Positions 43,633 to 52,850 of a stretch of DNA of 53,416 bases are shown one piece after another. The position numbers and the translations under genes are program-made. The notes under the pieces are model-generated. The model saw only the letters and a program-made list of their open reading frames with translations. It ran no database searches and was not told the origin of the DNA. The stretch comes from CAYMEV01 sp964389675 [NCBI: uncultured Candidatus Sumerlaeota bacterium] (GTDB lineage Bacteria > CAYMEV01). The DNA lies in contig CAYMEV010000024.1 in the NCBI GenBank assembly GCA_964389675.1, positions 1 through 53,416 on the forward strand, given 5' to 3'. The first letter of the stretch is position 1, and every line of letters begins with the position of its first letter.

Positions 43633-45585
43633 ATGAAAAGCACTGCAATATTAGTTTTCCTGCTTCTGTTTACAGGAGCCTTTTTCTTGCAGGCTGAACA
43701 GCTGGGAACGGTACAGGGTACCGTACGGGTTCAGCCTGATGAATTTCTTCCCGGGGCCGTTGTAACACTAAATGGGCCATCCGTAAAGATGCAGAGATAC
43801 GCCACAACAGATGATAAAGGAAATTATATATTTAAGGATGTGCCTGCAGGCAGGGACTATGTCATTACTGTCAGAATGATGGGATATCAGACTCTGGAAA
43901 AGACAGGTATTGAGGTGAGGCCAGGCCAGTCAACAAGAGTGGACATAACCCTGAATAAGGTCTCTTATGAGGGAAAACACGAAACAAATGCTGCTGCGCC
44001 AGTATTTGATTCCGCTGTAATGGCAGAAAGCCCTCCTTTAGTCAGGTCAAAGGGAAACGGGACTATTGGCCTTGCTGTAGGCGGAGCGAATGACATTGAG
44101 AATTTCAGGAAAAATATTGAGAATGATTACCTTCCAATGCCTACGGATATTACCTATGAAGGAATATACTATGATTATTATTTCGATACAGGTCAGACAA
44201 AACCATGTAACAGGCTTTTTTGCCCGTCCTACAGCATTGCTATCTCAAAAGACCCTCTTTCAAAGAAAACTGAATATTATATGCAGGTAGGCCTTAATTC
44301 AGGGATCAAAGAATCAGATTTCAAGAGAAAGAAGCTTAATCTTGTAATTGTACTTGATATTTCAGGTTCGATGGGTTCTGCATTCAACAGGTACTATTAT
44401 GATAATGCAGGAGAGAAGAAAACAAGAGAGGAAGACCCTGAATTTATCTCCATGAATAAGATGTCCATTGCAAACCATGCAGTAGCGGGCCTTTTGAAAC
44501 ATCTTAACAGTGAGGACAATTTCGGTATGGTATTATTCAATGATGCAGGATACCTTTTCATGCCCATGACAAACATGGGTGATGTAGATATAAATGAGCT
44601 TACTTCAAGGATACTGAGGATCACAAGCAGCGGCGGCACCAATATGTCACAGGGTATGGGCATGGGTATCTCGCTTTTTAAGGATCTTGTAAATGCAAAC
44701 CCGGGGGAATATGAAAACAGGATAATATTTATCACTGATGCCATGCCGAACCTGGGAGATACATCTGAGTTCAGCCTGCTTGGCATGACAAGGAGGGTAT
44801 CGAATAACAGGATATACAGCACATTTATCGGGGTCGGTGTAGATTTTAATACAAAGCTGGTAGAAGTGATAACAAAGATCAGAGGCGCTAACTACTATTC
44901 AGTGCATTCAGGCAAAAGCTTCCTGGAAAGGATGGATGATGAATTTGAATATATGGTGACCCCGCTTGTGTTTAACCTGAGCCTTGTCTTTCAGTCCAAA
45001 GGCTTTGAAATTGAAAAGGTTTACGGTTCTCCGGAGGCTGATCTATCAACAGGAGAGCTGATGAAGGTAAATACCCTCTTTCCTTCAAAAAGAGAGGGCG
45101 GAGAAACAAAGGGCGGAATAGTCATCCTGAAGCTAAAAAAGCTTTCAGAAAAAGCAGACATCAGGCTGAAAACATCCTATGAGAACAGGGAAGGCAGGAC
45201 CGATGGTGATGAACAGTCAATAGTATTTGATATTTCTGATAAGGATCACTATGACAATAACGGAATAAGAAAGGGAATACTGCTTGCAAGATATGTAAAT
45301 CTTATGAGAAACTGGATCAATGATGAAATAACAGGCTATAGCATTAAAAAGCCTGCAGTACCTTCAATTGATCGTGAGACAGGGATACTGCTTGCCCCTG
45401 ATATAGACCGTTCAGCCCTTGGCAAATGGGAGAGGCAGTCAATCCCCCTGCAGGTCAACCTGGAATATAAGTCGCTCATTGAGATCTTTTATAAATATTT
45501 TGAAAAAGAAGCAAAAGAGATCAATGATGAAAGCCTCTCCAGGGAAATGGAGATAATGAAAAAGCTTATAGAATATAAAGAATAA
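43633..45585 (+). CDS. Exported protein: CarboxypepD_reg-like + von Willebrand factor A domain
   Basis: 650 residues. Signal peptide (AILVFLLLFTGAFFLQA). Residues of about 25-115 are a carboxypeptidase-regulatory-like/CNA-B-type domain (TVQGTVRVQPDEFLPGAVVTL). The VWA domain (about 235-425) has the MIDAS motif LDISGSMG (Asp242, Ser244, Ser246) and a downstream Thr/Asp pair (SGGTNMSQG, FITDAMPN), so metal binding is expected. The C-terminal part resembles YfbK-type VWA proteins (KGILLARYVNLMRNWI). AGGAGG sits six bases before the ATG. Surface or periplasmic protein-protein contacts are inferred. Confidence 0.88.
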   Translation: MKSTAILVFLLLFTGAFFLQAEQLGTVQGTVRVQPDEFLPGAVVTLNGPSVKMQRYATTDDKGNYIFKDVPAGRDYVITVRMMGYQTLEKTGIEVRPGQSTRVDITLNKVSYEGKHETNAAAPVFDSAVMAESPPLVRSKGNGTIGLAVGGANDIENFRKNIENDYLPMPTDITYEGIYYDYYFDTGQTKPCNRLFCPSYSIAISKDPLSKKTEYYMQVGLNSGIKESDFKRKKLNLVIVLDISGSMGSAFNRYYYDNAGEKKTREEDPEFISMNKMSIANHAVAGLLKHLNSEDNFGMVLFNDAGYLFMPMTNMGDVDINELTSRILRITSSGGTNMSQGMGMGISLFKDLVNANPGEYENRIIFITDAMPNLGDTSEFSLLGMTRRVSNNRIYSTFIGVGVDFNTKLVEVITKIRGANYYSVHSGKSFLERMDDEFEYMVTPLVFNLSLVFQSKGFEIEKVYGSPEADLSTGELMKVNTLFPSKREGGETKGGIVILKLKKLSEKADIRLKTSYENREGRTDGDEQSIVFDISDKDHYDNNGIRKGILLARYVNLMRNWINDEITGYSIKKPAVPSIDRETGILLAPDIDRSALGKWERQSIPLQVNLEYKSLIEIFYKYFEKEAKEINDESLSREMEIMKKLIEYKE

Positions 45586-45694
45586 GAACCTTCATTTATA
45601 TAATTAAAATATGGTTTGCCTCAGAGTATTCTATATCAGAAAACATTATCCTTATTTAAATTAGATATGATTAAAATAAAGAAAAGAGAGTATT

Positions 45695-45928
45695 ATGGGT
45701 GACTACAGGGAGGAAACAAAGGTCTCTGATACCCCCCTCCTTGCAAAAGAGGGCTGGGAAGAAATAAAGAATGTCAAACCGATAGAATGCGGGGCCTGTA
45801 AAAGCATGAATACTGTCTGCATTTACAGGTATGCAGGCGGCAGCATTATATGCGCAATGATAGAGGAGGAATTCCTCTGCAGGGACTGCGGGAAATATAC
45901 CTCGTATTATCTTGATTATGAATCATGA
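45695..45928 (+). CDS. Small zinc-ribbon-like protein
   Basis: 77 residues with two CxxC knuckles (CGACKSMN and CRDCGKYT) separated by about 30 residues, so one Zn-ribbon is likely. The spacing and GYES-type tail give no family name. A weak AAGAGAG ribosome binding site precedes the ATG. It follows the VWA gene at 109 nt with no obvious link in function. Confidence 0.65.
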   Translation: MGDYREETKVSDTPLLAKEGWEEIKNVKPIECGACKSMNTVCIYRYAGGSIICAMIEEEFLCRDCGKYTSYYLDYES

Positions 45929-45963
45929 CAGCTGTAAATAAAACAATCTTCTGTTCTGCGGAT

Positions 45964-46060
45964 TCAGTCATTCAGGATTTTTATGATTTCCCTGACTTTT
46001 TCCGGATCATGAAACTGTATAACATAAGCCCTGCATGTTTTTATATTAAAAATAACAATA
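45964..46060 (-). pseudogene. Possible C-terminal fragment of a PH-like domain protein
   Basis: The minus strand is open with the ending YVIQFHDPEKVREIIKILND then TGA (45964-45966), which resembles the end of bacterial PH (bPH_2/DUF304) domains. The open frame runs on into the duplicated DUF6311 leader, so it has no real start. It may be chance. Confidence 0.3.
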
Positions 46061-46123
46061 CCCTGAAAGGAAATGGATAATATACTTATTAAAAAGCCCC
46101 TATACAGCTTTATTTTTGTCTCT
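46035..46123 (+). repeat. Diverged copy of DUF6311 promoter and first codons
   Basis: Aligns without gaps to 50303-50391 (offset 4268), with about 12 mismatches in 89 by eye. The ATG at 46073 matches the DUF6311 ATG at 50341, and KKPLYSFIFVS is conserved before the sequence switches to the IS3 remnant at about 46124. The last 33 bases are identical. Confidence 0.9.
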
Positions 46124-46263
46124 TTTACTTGGTTATTTTTATTGGGATGTACAACATGTATCTGTACTAGTTCCTGAATAGTCTTAATCCCACCTCAATG
46201 TATCTAGTACCAGTTTTGCCTTAAAATCATTACTGTAATTTGTTTTGCTCATAAGAATTCTCC
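46124..46263 (-). mobile_element. IS3-family orfA (transposase) remnant
   Basis: On the minus strand AAGGAGAATT precedes ATG 46252 and MSKTNYSNDFKAKLVLDTLR, the classical IS3 OrfA N-terminus. After a frameshift near 46190 the next frame continues IKTIQELVQIHVVHPN, which matches the conserved helix-turn-helix (..TIQELA..Y.VHPNQI..W). It breaks at the duplicated leader. No OrfB or terminal inverted repeats are visible, so it is dead. Confidence 0.8.
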
Positions 46264-46421
46264 TTTTTTTTTATTCAGGAGAAATTCACCTTGTCTATAT
46301 AAAATTTTATACAGATTTTTTATCTCATTATATTGCCTAAGGCATTTAATTGGACTTATTTGAATAGAGTCCATAATCAGCCTTTTCTTCCAGTCTGTAA
46401 TAAGACCAATAAGAAGTCTAA

Positions 46422-49337
46422 CTAAGGCCCAAAATGAAGCTTCATATCCTTCAGCATACAGCTCTGTAGTGTTTCTCCAGTATTTGCATCAATAATCATG
46501 ATAAATTTTTCTCCTTTTATTAGAGACATAATGAATATTCTGTCTTTGAAAAATTTAAAAAATGAGTCACTGAAACGGAATTCCTTATAATCTTCATAAT
46601 CTTCTGTTTTCTTTTCCCATATGACTGTCCCTGTTTTCAAATCTATTTCCTTCAAAGAACCATAAAAGCCGCCAGATTCATTGTATGCGTCTAACATGTA
46701 TATTTTATCTGAATACAATAGAATTAGAGAAGAAGGATTTAAGCGACCGAACATCCAATAATTCCACTCTTCAATACCGTTATTAATGTTTACAGATTGT
46801 AAATAGATAAGATGTTCAATATCTTTTAATACTATTGAACCTGGATCTTTCATAGGTATTCTGCTTAAAACGTAAAGGTGGTCTTCATGGGCAATTAATT
46901 CGCCTCTTACTTCTCCCCTTGTTCTGTATTTCCATTTCCCTTTACCTGTCTTTGCATCAATGGCATAGATGTTCCAGTTCCAGCTCCCGATAAAAATAAT
47001 ATCATTATAAACTGCAGGAGTAGTGCTGATTCCCCCGTTTATGTAAAACTTCCACAGTATTTCTCCCTCAAAGCGGTCTATTGCATAAACATATCCTTTA
47101 TCTGTACCAAAATACAGGATATCATTATAGATTAGTGGTTTTGAAAGAACATTTCCGATTATCTCAACTTCCCAGATTTCTTCTCCATCTTCTGAACCTA
47201 ATGCAATAAAGATATTATAAGAATCCTTCAAATTATCCGGTACATCAAACAGATCATCAAGTATATAGCAGCTTCCGATGTATATATTATCTTCATATAC
47301 CAATGGGGGAGAGTTTAATATTTTTTGACCAAGGTTATACTTCCATAATAACATTCCTGTTTGAATATCAAAAGCATAATATGAATTGGATATCAGCTGT
47401 CTTTCAGAGTATTTTTTACTAACCCCAGAAGGAGTAGGAACCTTTTGTGAAATGAGAACACTCTCATCGGATATCTCCTCTCTTTCTATTTTTCTTAATA
47501 TACCAGCCTCAATAAATAATTTATTTGAGTGAGTTGCAGAGGACCTTCTAAAGATTGTAAGAGGCGCAGTTTCATGCATATCATATGTTCCTGAGTATAT
47601 TTCTTCTTTTGATTGAATATCATATGCCACAATGTGAAATTCTGCGGTATATAGATTGGTATCTAAATATGAGTTCTCTTCCTTTTGCATATTATCTTTA
47701 TCTTTAGCGATAAGGTCATAAAGCACTATTATATTCTCTGACATCATGGGGTATGATATAGACCAATCCCTTGGGCGAGGCTGCCAGCGATATTCATCCT
47801 GCATACTCTGCATAGCATATAGAGCTGTATGGCAGCCATCTTTATCATATATTTCTGCTCCATAATACATTGCCTCATCGTATATTGCAACTGGTGAGTG
47901 AAGTCCTCCAACTCCGTATGCGTAGATATTTCCGCGTCTATTATCTTGAGGATAGTGTCTGTCCACATTTTCAGAAATGCCAAATATTTTTCCTATACCT
48001 CTGTAAAAGAAGTGTTCACCAGATCTCAAGTAATAGGGGTATTCATGAGATTCCCGCCAATCATTTGCAATAGATAATAAATGGATCATATCCCCTGATA
48101 TGATTAGCTGTTTGCTGGGTACTTCTGAGTTTAAAGCTTCTTGTGTTTCTAGTACATCATCTAATATATACCATGCAGGCGTATCAGCAGGTATTTTCCA
48201 TGATGAAATTCTATGTTTCCACGCTTCTTTGCCATTTCTTGCAATGAAGGAATATAAATATTTGTAACGATAATTTTTGTCTTTATCACCAATAATGACA
48301 CCGGAAAAATAAACCATGCCTTTACTTGCAGCACATTGTGAAGCCTCACTAAAAGGTCCAGCTTTCCAGATCTCTCTGCCATTTGTAGATTTAAACGCAT
48401 GAAAGTAATATGCATCAAGAAACACAATCCCTTCATATATTACCGGTGAATTTCTGGTAGGTAATCCCATATCAATTTTCCAGGATAGATTTCCTTCTGT
48501 ATTTATGGCATATAGATAGCCTTTCTGGCAGTTAATGAAAACCTTGTCCTCATAAATAGCCGGGGTAGTAGTTATTTCTCCTTGTGTCTCATATTTCCAG
48601 GCCGTATTGCCTGTTTTAGCATTCAATTTATATAAATGCCTGTCTTTACTGCCTATGTATAAACAATCATTATAGACTTTAGGATTTGCTAAGTGTAATC
48701 CAGGAATCTCAGCTTTCCATATTATGCTCCCATCTTTAATATCAAGGGCATATACATAACCATAGGCAGTTCCAAAAAAAGCCATATCATCATATATTAC
48801 AGGCGAGGAAAAAATAGCAGAAGCAGGAGGGCAGGAATCAGTTTTAACATACATATCCCTCTTTTTTTCAGATGCACTGCCTATCCTGACTACCCATTTT
48901 TCCTCACAAGAATCAATATCTATTGCATAGAAATGGCCGTCATTTGTTCCAAAATAGATTATTCTGTCATATACTGCAGGTACGGAGCAGATTAGTCCTT
49001 TATGCCTTATCTTATAGACTAATTTACACACATGATATGGCCACCAAGAACCAATATGATATGTCAAATCAGATTCAATTTTTTGAATTCCCCTTATGCC
49101 ATCTCCAGGATAGACTCCTGTATTCTGGAGATCACCGCCGAACTGGGGTATGAAGTCGGGATGTTCTATACTCCATACTCCATCCTCAAGGACAGTGTGA
49201 ATATCTTCTTTTGTGGATTTTGTTTTAAATATTGCTTTTTCCGAATAACTTAAATCTACAAGCCTAAAATAATAAAATAGTAATACCAGTACTATTGCAA
49301 GAATAAGAAATAATAAAAAATACCTGCTCTTCACCAA
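46422..49337 (-). CDS. PQQ-repeat (BamB-like) beta-propeller protein, membrane anchored
   Basis: 971 residues. The start is TTG at 49337 or GTG at 49334, with AAGAGGG just upstream. One N-terminal transmembrane anchor (FLLFLILAIVLVLLFYYF) precedes many PQQ_2-type repeats with the pattern PAIYEDKVFINCQKGYLYAI and GSIIWKAEI. At least two propellers are covered by the length. Relatives include BamB and PQQ-binding-like scaffold proteins; no catalytic PQQ site is evident. It is AT-richer than the backbone, lies 11 nt downstream of a decayed FG-GAP propeller on the same strand, and is part of the segment between duplicated DUF6311 leaders. Confidence 0.85.
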   Translation of the reverse strand: MVKSRYFLLFLILAIVLVLLFYYFRLVDLSYSEKAIFKTKSTKEDIHTVLEDGVWSIEHPDFIPQFGGDLQNTGVYPGDGIRGIQKIESDLTYHIGSWWPYHVCKLVYKIRHKGLICSVPAVYDRIIYFGTNDGHFYAIDIDSCEEKWVVRIGSASEKKRDMYVKTDSCPPASAIFSSPVIYDDMAFFGTAYGYVYALDIKDGSIIWKAEIPGLHLANPKVYNDCLYIGSKDRHLYKLNAKTGNTAWKYETQGEITTTPAIYEDKVFINCQKGYLYAINTEGNLSWKIDMGLPTRNSPVIYEGIVFLDAYYFHAFKSTNGREIWKAGPFSEASQCAASKGMVYFSGVIIGDKDKNYRYKYLYSFIARNGKEAWKHRISSWKIPADTPAWYILDDVLETQEALNSEVPSKQLIISGDMIHLLSIANDWRESHEYPYYLRSGEHFFYRGIGKIFGISENVDRHYPQDNRRGNIYAYGVGGLHSPVAIYDEAMYYGAEIYDKDGCHTALYAMQSMQDEYRWQPRPRDWSISYPMMSENIIVLYDLIAKDKDNMQKEENSYLDTNLYTAEFHIVAYDIQSKEEIYSGTYDMHETAPLTIFRRSSATHSNKLFIEAGILRKIEREEISDESVLISQKVPTPSGVSKKYSERQLISNSYYAFDIQTGMLLWKYNLGQKILNSPPLVYEDNIYIGSCYILDDLFDVPDNLKDSYNIFIALGSEDGEEIWEVEIIGNVLSKPLIYNDILYFGTDKGYVYAIDRFEGEILWKFYINGGISTTPAVYNDIIFIGSWNWNIYAIDAKTGKGKWKYRTRGEVRGELIAHEDHLYVLSRIPMKDPGSIVLKDIEHLIYLQSVNINNGIEEWNYWMFGRLNPSSLILLYSDKIYMLDAYNESGGFYGSLKEIDLKTGTVIWEKKTEDYEDYKEFRFSDSFFKFFKDRIFIMSLIKGEKFIMIIDANTGETLQSCMLKDMKLHFGP

Positions 49338-49348
49338 AAGCCCTCTTA

Positions 49349-50281
49349 TTATAGTGTTGACATTGCTGTTATCTCACCATCACCGCTGTTCTCCCACAGG
49401 AGCTCAAGCAAGCCGCTGTCAGATCTCCATAGATAGAGATTATTCAGCTCATTATCATAAATGATCAGATCCTCATTGATGCTGTCTGTAAAATTGCCTG
49501 ATATTATCTGTTCAAAGTACGGTATGGAGGATATATGCGACCAGCCCAATCCATAAGAATATGAATAGGCAAGCTGACTGTAGCTGATTATTATCTCTGA
49601 ACCGGTATCATTGGCTATATTTCCTGTTTGCATAGAACCATCAGGGCTGACTGAAAGGATCTGTATCCAGTTTAGGCCTTTTCCTGATTGTTTATCCTTT
49701 GATGGATTATTAATATCAAAGTAAGTGTATTTATTTTCAAAAGCCATTATATCTTTGCCTTCGCCATTGAATGTCCCAAGATATATACCATATCCATCAA
49801 AACAGCATACAATTTCATCAAATGTATCTCCTGTAATATCATCTGCTGACATTACTGATGGCCATACTGATAAGATCCTTGTAAATTTATCCTCATAATA
49901 ATCATATATATAAAGTCCATAACCTGCAAAGGAAATAATCAGCTCGTCAACAGCTTCTACATCCCTGTCTATATTTGCAGATACAATCTTTTGCCCCGGA
50001 ATTGTAAGTATCCTGTTCATGGTTGATCTGCTCTCATCAATAAGAATGCAATAGATACCATAATCTGTAAATGATGCTATAACCTGATATCCATCAGGTG
50101 TCTTTGATATTGTAAATTCATTTGGATTCATGGAAATTATAAGATGCCAGCTATTGTTTATAATACTATAATACCACAGCCCATTTCCTTCAAAATCTGC
50201 AACTATTTCCAGATCCCCATTGTAGGTTTTATCGGTGTTATGTGTCCTAACATTGAAAAATTTCTTTGCTATAAGAGATTT
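49349..50281 (-). pseudogene. Truncated FG-GAP-type propeller, paralogue of the 5598 gene C-terminus
   Basis: The first ATG (50131) gives 260 residues, but homology continues upstream in frame to a TAA at 50282-50284. GDLEIVADFEGNGLWYYS matches GNLEIVALLPGMGLYYYD of the 5598 protein. Further matches: NIDRDVEAVDELIISFAGYG / NINRDVDGIDELVVVFTGYA, FEQIISGNFT / LKRIISGNFT, and GEITAMSTL / TNAMTAIE at the end. No ATG, GTG or TTG start or signal peptide exists upstream, so this looks like the 3' part of a larger gene cut off at the segment boundary. Expression from an internal start is possible. Confidence 0.8.
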
Positions 50282-50302
50282 TTAGGTTTAATATAAGCTT
50301 GA

Positions 50303-50391
50303 ATATTTTTATATTAAAAATAATGCTTCCATGACAGCAAATGTATAATACACTGAATAAAAAGCCCCTATACAGCTTTATTTTTGTCTCT
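50303..50391 (+). repeat. DUF6311 promoter/start copy (partner of 46035-46123)
   Basis: Contains ATATTTTTATATTAAA (50303-50318), a TATATT -10 candidate (50310-50315) and the first 17 codons of the DUF6311 gene. Matches 46035-46123 base for base in spacing. Confidence 0.9.
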
Positions 50392-52460
50392 CTGCTGGGG
50401 ATAACTGCATTCTTGCTGATTGCTGATGTTTCAATCCTCAATCCCTCCAATACTGACTGGATCCTTCAGAATGACGATTCATCCTGGCATTATTTCGTGT
50501 GGCAATTCTTCAGGCAATCCCCTTTATTGCAGTTCCCTCTCGGTGCTAATCCCCGATATGGCCTGGATATAAGCAGTTCCATCATATATTCTGATTCCAT
50601 TCCCCTTATGGCTTTCATCTTCAAGCCCATAAGCCCTTTGCTTCCTGAAACCTTTCAGTATTTTGGGATATGGATCCTCTTATGTTTTATTCTGCAGTCA
50701 TTTTTTGCCTGGAAATTAATGTCTGTTTTCACTGATAGTACCCCCCCCCCGCATTCCTGGCATGTATCTATTTCCTTCTGTCCCCGTTCTTTCTGACAAG
50801 GCTTAATGGCCATTATTCACTTTTTGGCCAGTGGGTGCTTCTTGCTGTGCTTTATCTGTATTTCAGTAAAAACAGCTCCATGATCAAATGGAGCTTTCTG
50901 CTGGGCCTAACATCGCTTATTCATCCATACCTGCTGGCGATGGTTGCTGCAGTCTGCATGGCTGATACAATACAGAGGCTGATGATCCATAAGGATATTA
51001 GGGTCCTTATGGGATTTGCATGCGGTATTTCTATTACTCTTCTTGTAATGTGGTCTGCAGGCTATTTTATGATTAATGGCTTTACAGATTCTGGAGGATT
51101 TACCATGTACAGGATGAATCTGTACTCACTTATAAACTCCTATGCAAAGAACCCCTGGTCTATTATGCTGCCTCAATACAAACCAGCCGGCATATACTAT
51201 GAATGGGAAGGCTTCAACTATCTTGGGACAGGCATGATATTATTAAGCATCTGGGCATTATTCCATCTTATAAAGAATATCAGGCGTTTTTTAAGGCCAA
51301 GGTTTCTGCCCCTGTTTGTAATGTGTATGGTATTATTTCTTTATGCAGTTTCAAACAGAATTGCTATTGGGCCTTATGAGATCATCAGCTATGAGATCCC
51401 CGGCTTTTTTGAGTTTTTTACACAGGCTTTCAGGGCATCAGGCAGATTCTTCTGGATAATATCCTATCTAATCTATTTTATCTCCTTTTATTTCATAATA
51501 AAGAAGCTTAGAAGATCCCTCTCAATTACAATTCTTGCCATTCTGCTTCTACTGCAGGTCTTTGACTCCCAGAAGCCGCTTTTATACTTAAGCCGGGAAT
51601 GGTTTTCCAGGCCTCCCGTTTTCTCATCCCCTTTAAGGTCTCAAAAATGGCGGGAAATTGCAGAGCCATATGATAAAATTATCCTTGTCCCCCCTGCTAA
51701 TAAGCCTGAAAACTGGAAACCGCTTCTTGACCTTGCTGCCATGAATAATATGGCAGTAAATTTCGGATGTTTTGCCAGAGTGGATGGAACCAGGCTTAAA
51801 GAGGCCAGGGATGCTGTATCAGTATCAATAATCAATAATAGATATAATAATAAAGCACTTTATATCTTTTCAGATGCTGAATTATGGGTTGAAGCAAAAA
51901 GACACTATTCTGGAACGGATTATCATGGCATCCAGGACGGCATAAGGTTCCTTGCCCCTGGATTCTTCAAAACAGATATGAGAATGCATAATCCTGCATT
52001 TCAGGAGAGTGTTTTCCCTTTAAATGAAGCTGTATTCTTCCGGAGCATGTCTGAAGGATCCAGCTTTACTCTTAATGGCTGGGCATCACCGGAAGAAAAT
52101 GGCATCTGGTCTGATTCCAGAGAAGCATGCCTTAGTTTCAAAATCCCTGAATTTACATGTCAGAGCCTGTTACTGATAATTGAGTCTTATGCATTTGTGA
52201 ATGAACAGCATTGCTTTCAGGAAATTGATATGTATATTGGAAATAATTATCTGGCCACCCTAAAATACACCCTTTCTGAGAACAGAAGCATAAGATCCAT
52301 CCTGATCCCGGGAAAATATATCTTATCAGATGATCCTTCAGTCATGATAAGGTTTAGGATGAACAACCCTGTATTACCGTACACTCTTGGCTTATCCGGG
52401 GATAAGCGCAGGCTTGGCATCTTTTTAATATCTATGGAACTGTCAACTGTCTTAAATTAA
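50341..52460 (+). pseudogene. DUF6311-type multi-pass membrane protein, frameshifted at a C10 tract
   Basis: The first frame (50341-50796) ends HSWHVSISFCPRSF. From 50751 the +2 frame continues the same protein (AFLACIYFLLSPFFLTRLNGHYSLFGQW) to 52460. One extra C, or two fewer, in the run 50741-50750 would restore about 706 residues. The protein matches DUF6311, a polytopic family: WQFFRQSPLLQFPLGANPRYGLDISSS, SDSIPLMAF, LNGHYSLFGQW, then about eight more hydrophobic segments and a soluble C-terminal domain (about 410-706). Family members sit in polysaccharide/envelope clusters and resemble GT-C-type glycosyltransferases; activity is unproven. No other gene for a polysaccharide is adjacent. 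The frameshift may be real, phase-variable, or a sequencing error. Confidence 0.85.
50741..50750. repeat. Poly-C (C10) homopolymer tract in coding sequence
   Basis: Ten consecutive Cs at the point where the DUF6311 reading frame breaks. Such tracts change length by slipped-strand mispairing. Eight or eleven Cs give an intact gene. Confidence 0.9.
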
Positions 52461-52850
52461 AATTATCCATAAGCCCTAAATATTGAGTCTAATTTCCATT
52501 TAGGGATTGAAAAATTGGATTATGGTGAGTTAATGTTATCAGATTCTTTTATTCCTCCTGCAGTCAGAAGAGAACGTTCGTTTGAGGAGAATGGTTAAGG
52601 GAAATGTACTGGGAAATTAGCTTAGCATCAGTTGGTATTTGCTTTATCTATATTATAACATTAACGCGGGGAATTATAATTGTTCTGGACACTTGATTCA
52701 TCATGGATAAAAATGATATTTTAGGATTACAACCCTATTGTAAGCTTTATAAAAATGAATCTGAAAAATTTATTTGGGATTTATAATACTAAATCTAAAT
52801 TAAAATATAATAATAAATTATCATTTTTAGAAAAAGGAATTAGTTAAAAA
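52461..52850. other. AT-rich intergenic region with short reading frames
   Basis: 390 bp. CCCTAAAT (52474-52481) and ATTTAGGG (52498-52505) could pair, but no T tract follows. Short frames include one ending SDSFIPPAVRRERSFEENG (stop near 52598), a 27-codon frame at 52703, and a 30-codon frame (52755-52847) that ends 3 nt before the ABC gene. None has a recognisable family, and the region looks like decayed coding sequence. Confidence 0.5.
52755..52847 (+). CDS. Possible 30-residue peptide upstream of ABC exporter
   Basis: MNLKNLFGIYNTK to KLSFLEKGIS, then TAA at 52845-52847, only 3 nt before the ABC gene ATG. It is basic and Lys/Asn-rich, with no clear Shine-Dalgarno. A leader or precursor peptide is conceivable given the exporter, but chance is equally likely in such AT-rich DNA. 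Confidence 0.2.
   Translation: MNLKNLFGIYNTKSKLKYNNKLSFLEKGIS

Larger units (their letters stand above)
45929..46421. other. Scrambled intergenic region: gene fragments and IS remnant
   Basis: 493 bp without an intact gene. In order: a possible C-terminal gene fragment on the minus strand (45964-46060), a diverged copy of the DUF6311 promoter/start (46035-46123), an IS3 orfA remnant (46124-46263), and an AT-rich stretch to 46421 in which I recognise nothing. Confidence 0.75.

Noticed and set aside
46073-46177. 34-codon frame that looks like a small lipoprotein (ends FLLGCTTCICTSS)
   Set aside because: The first 17 codons are the duplicated DUF6311 start, and the rest is antisense to the IS3 orfA remnant. 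The apparent lipobox is an accident of the junction.
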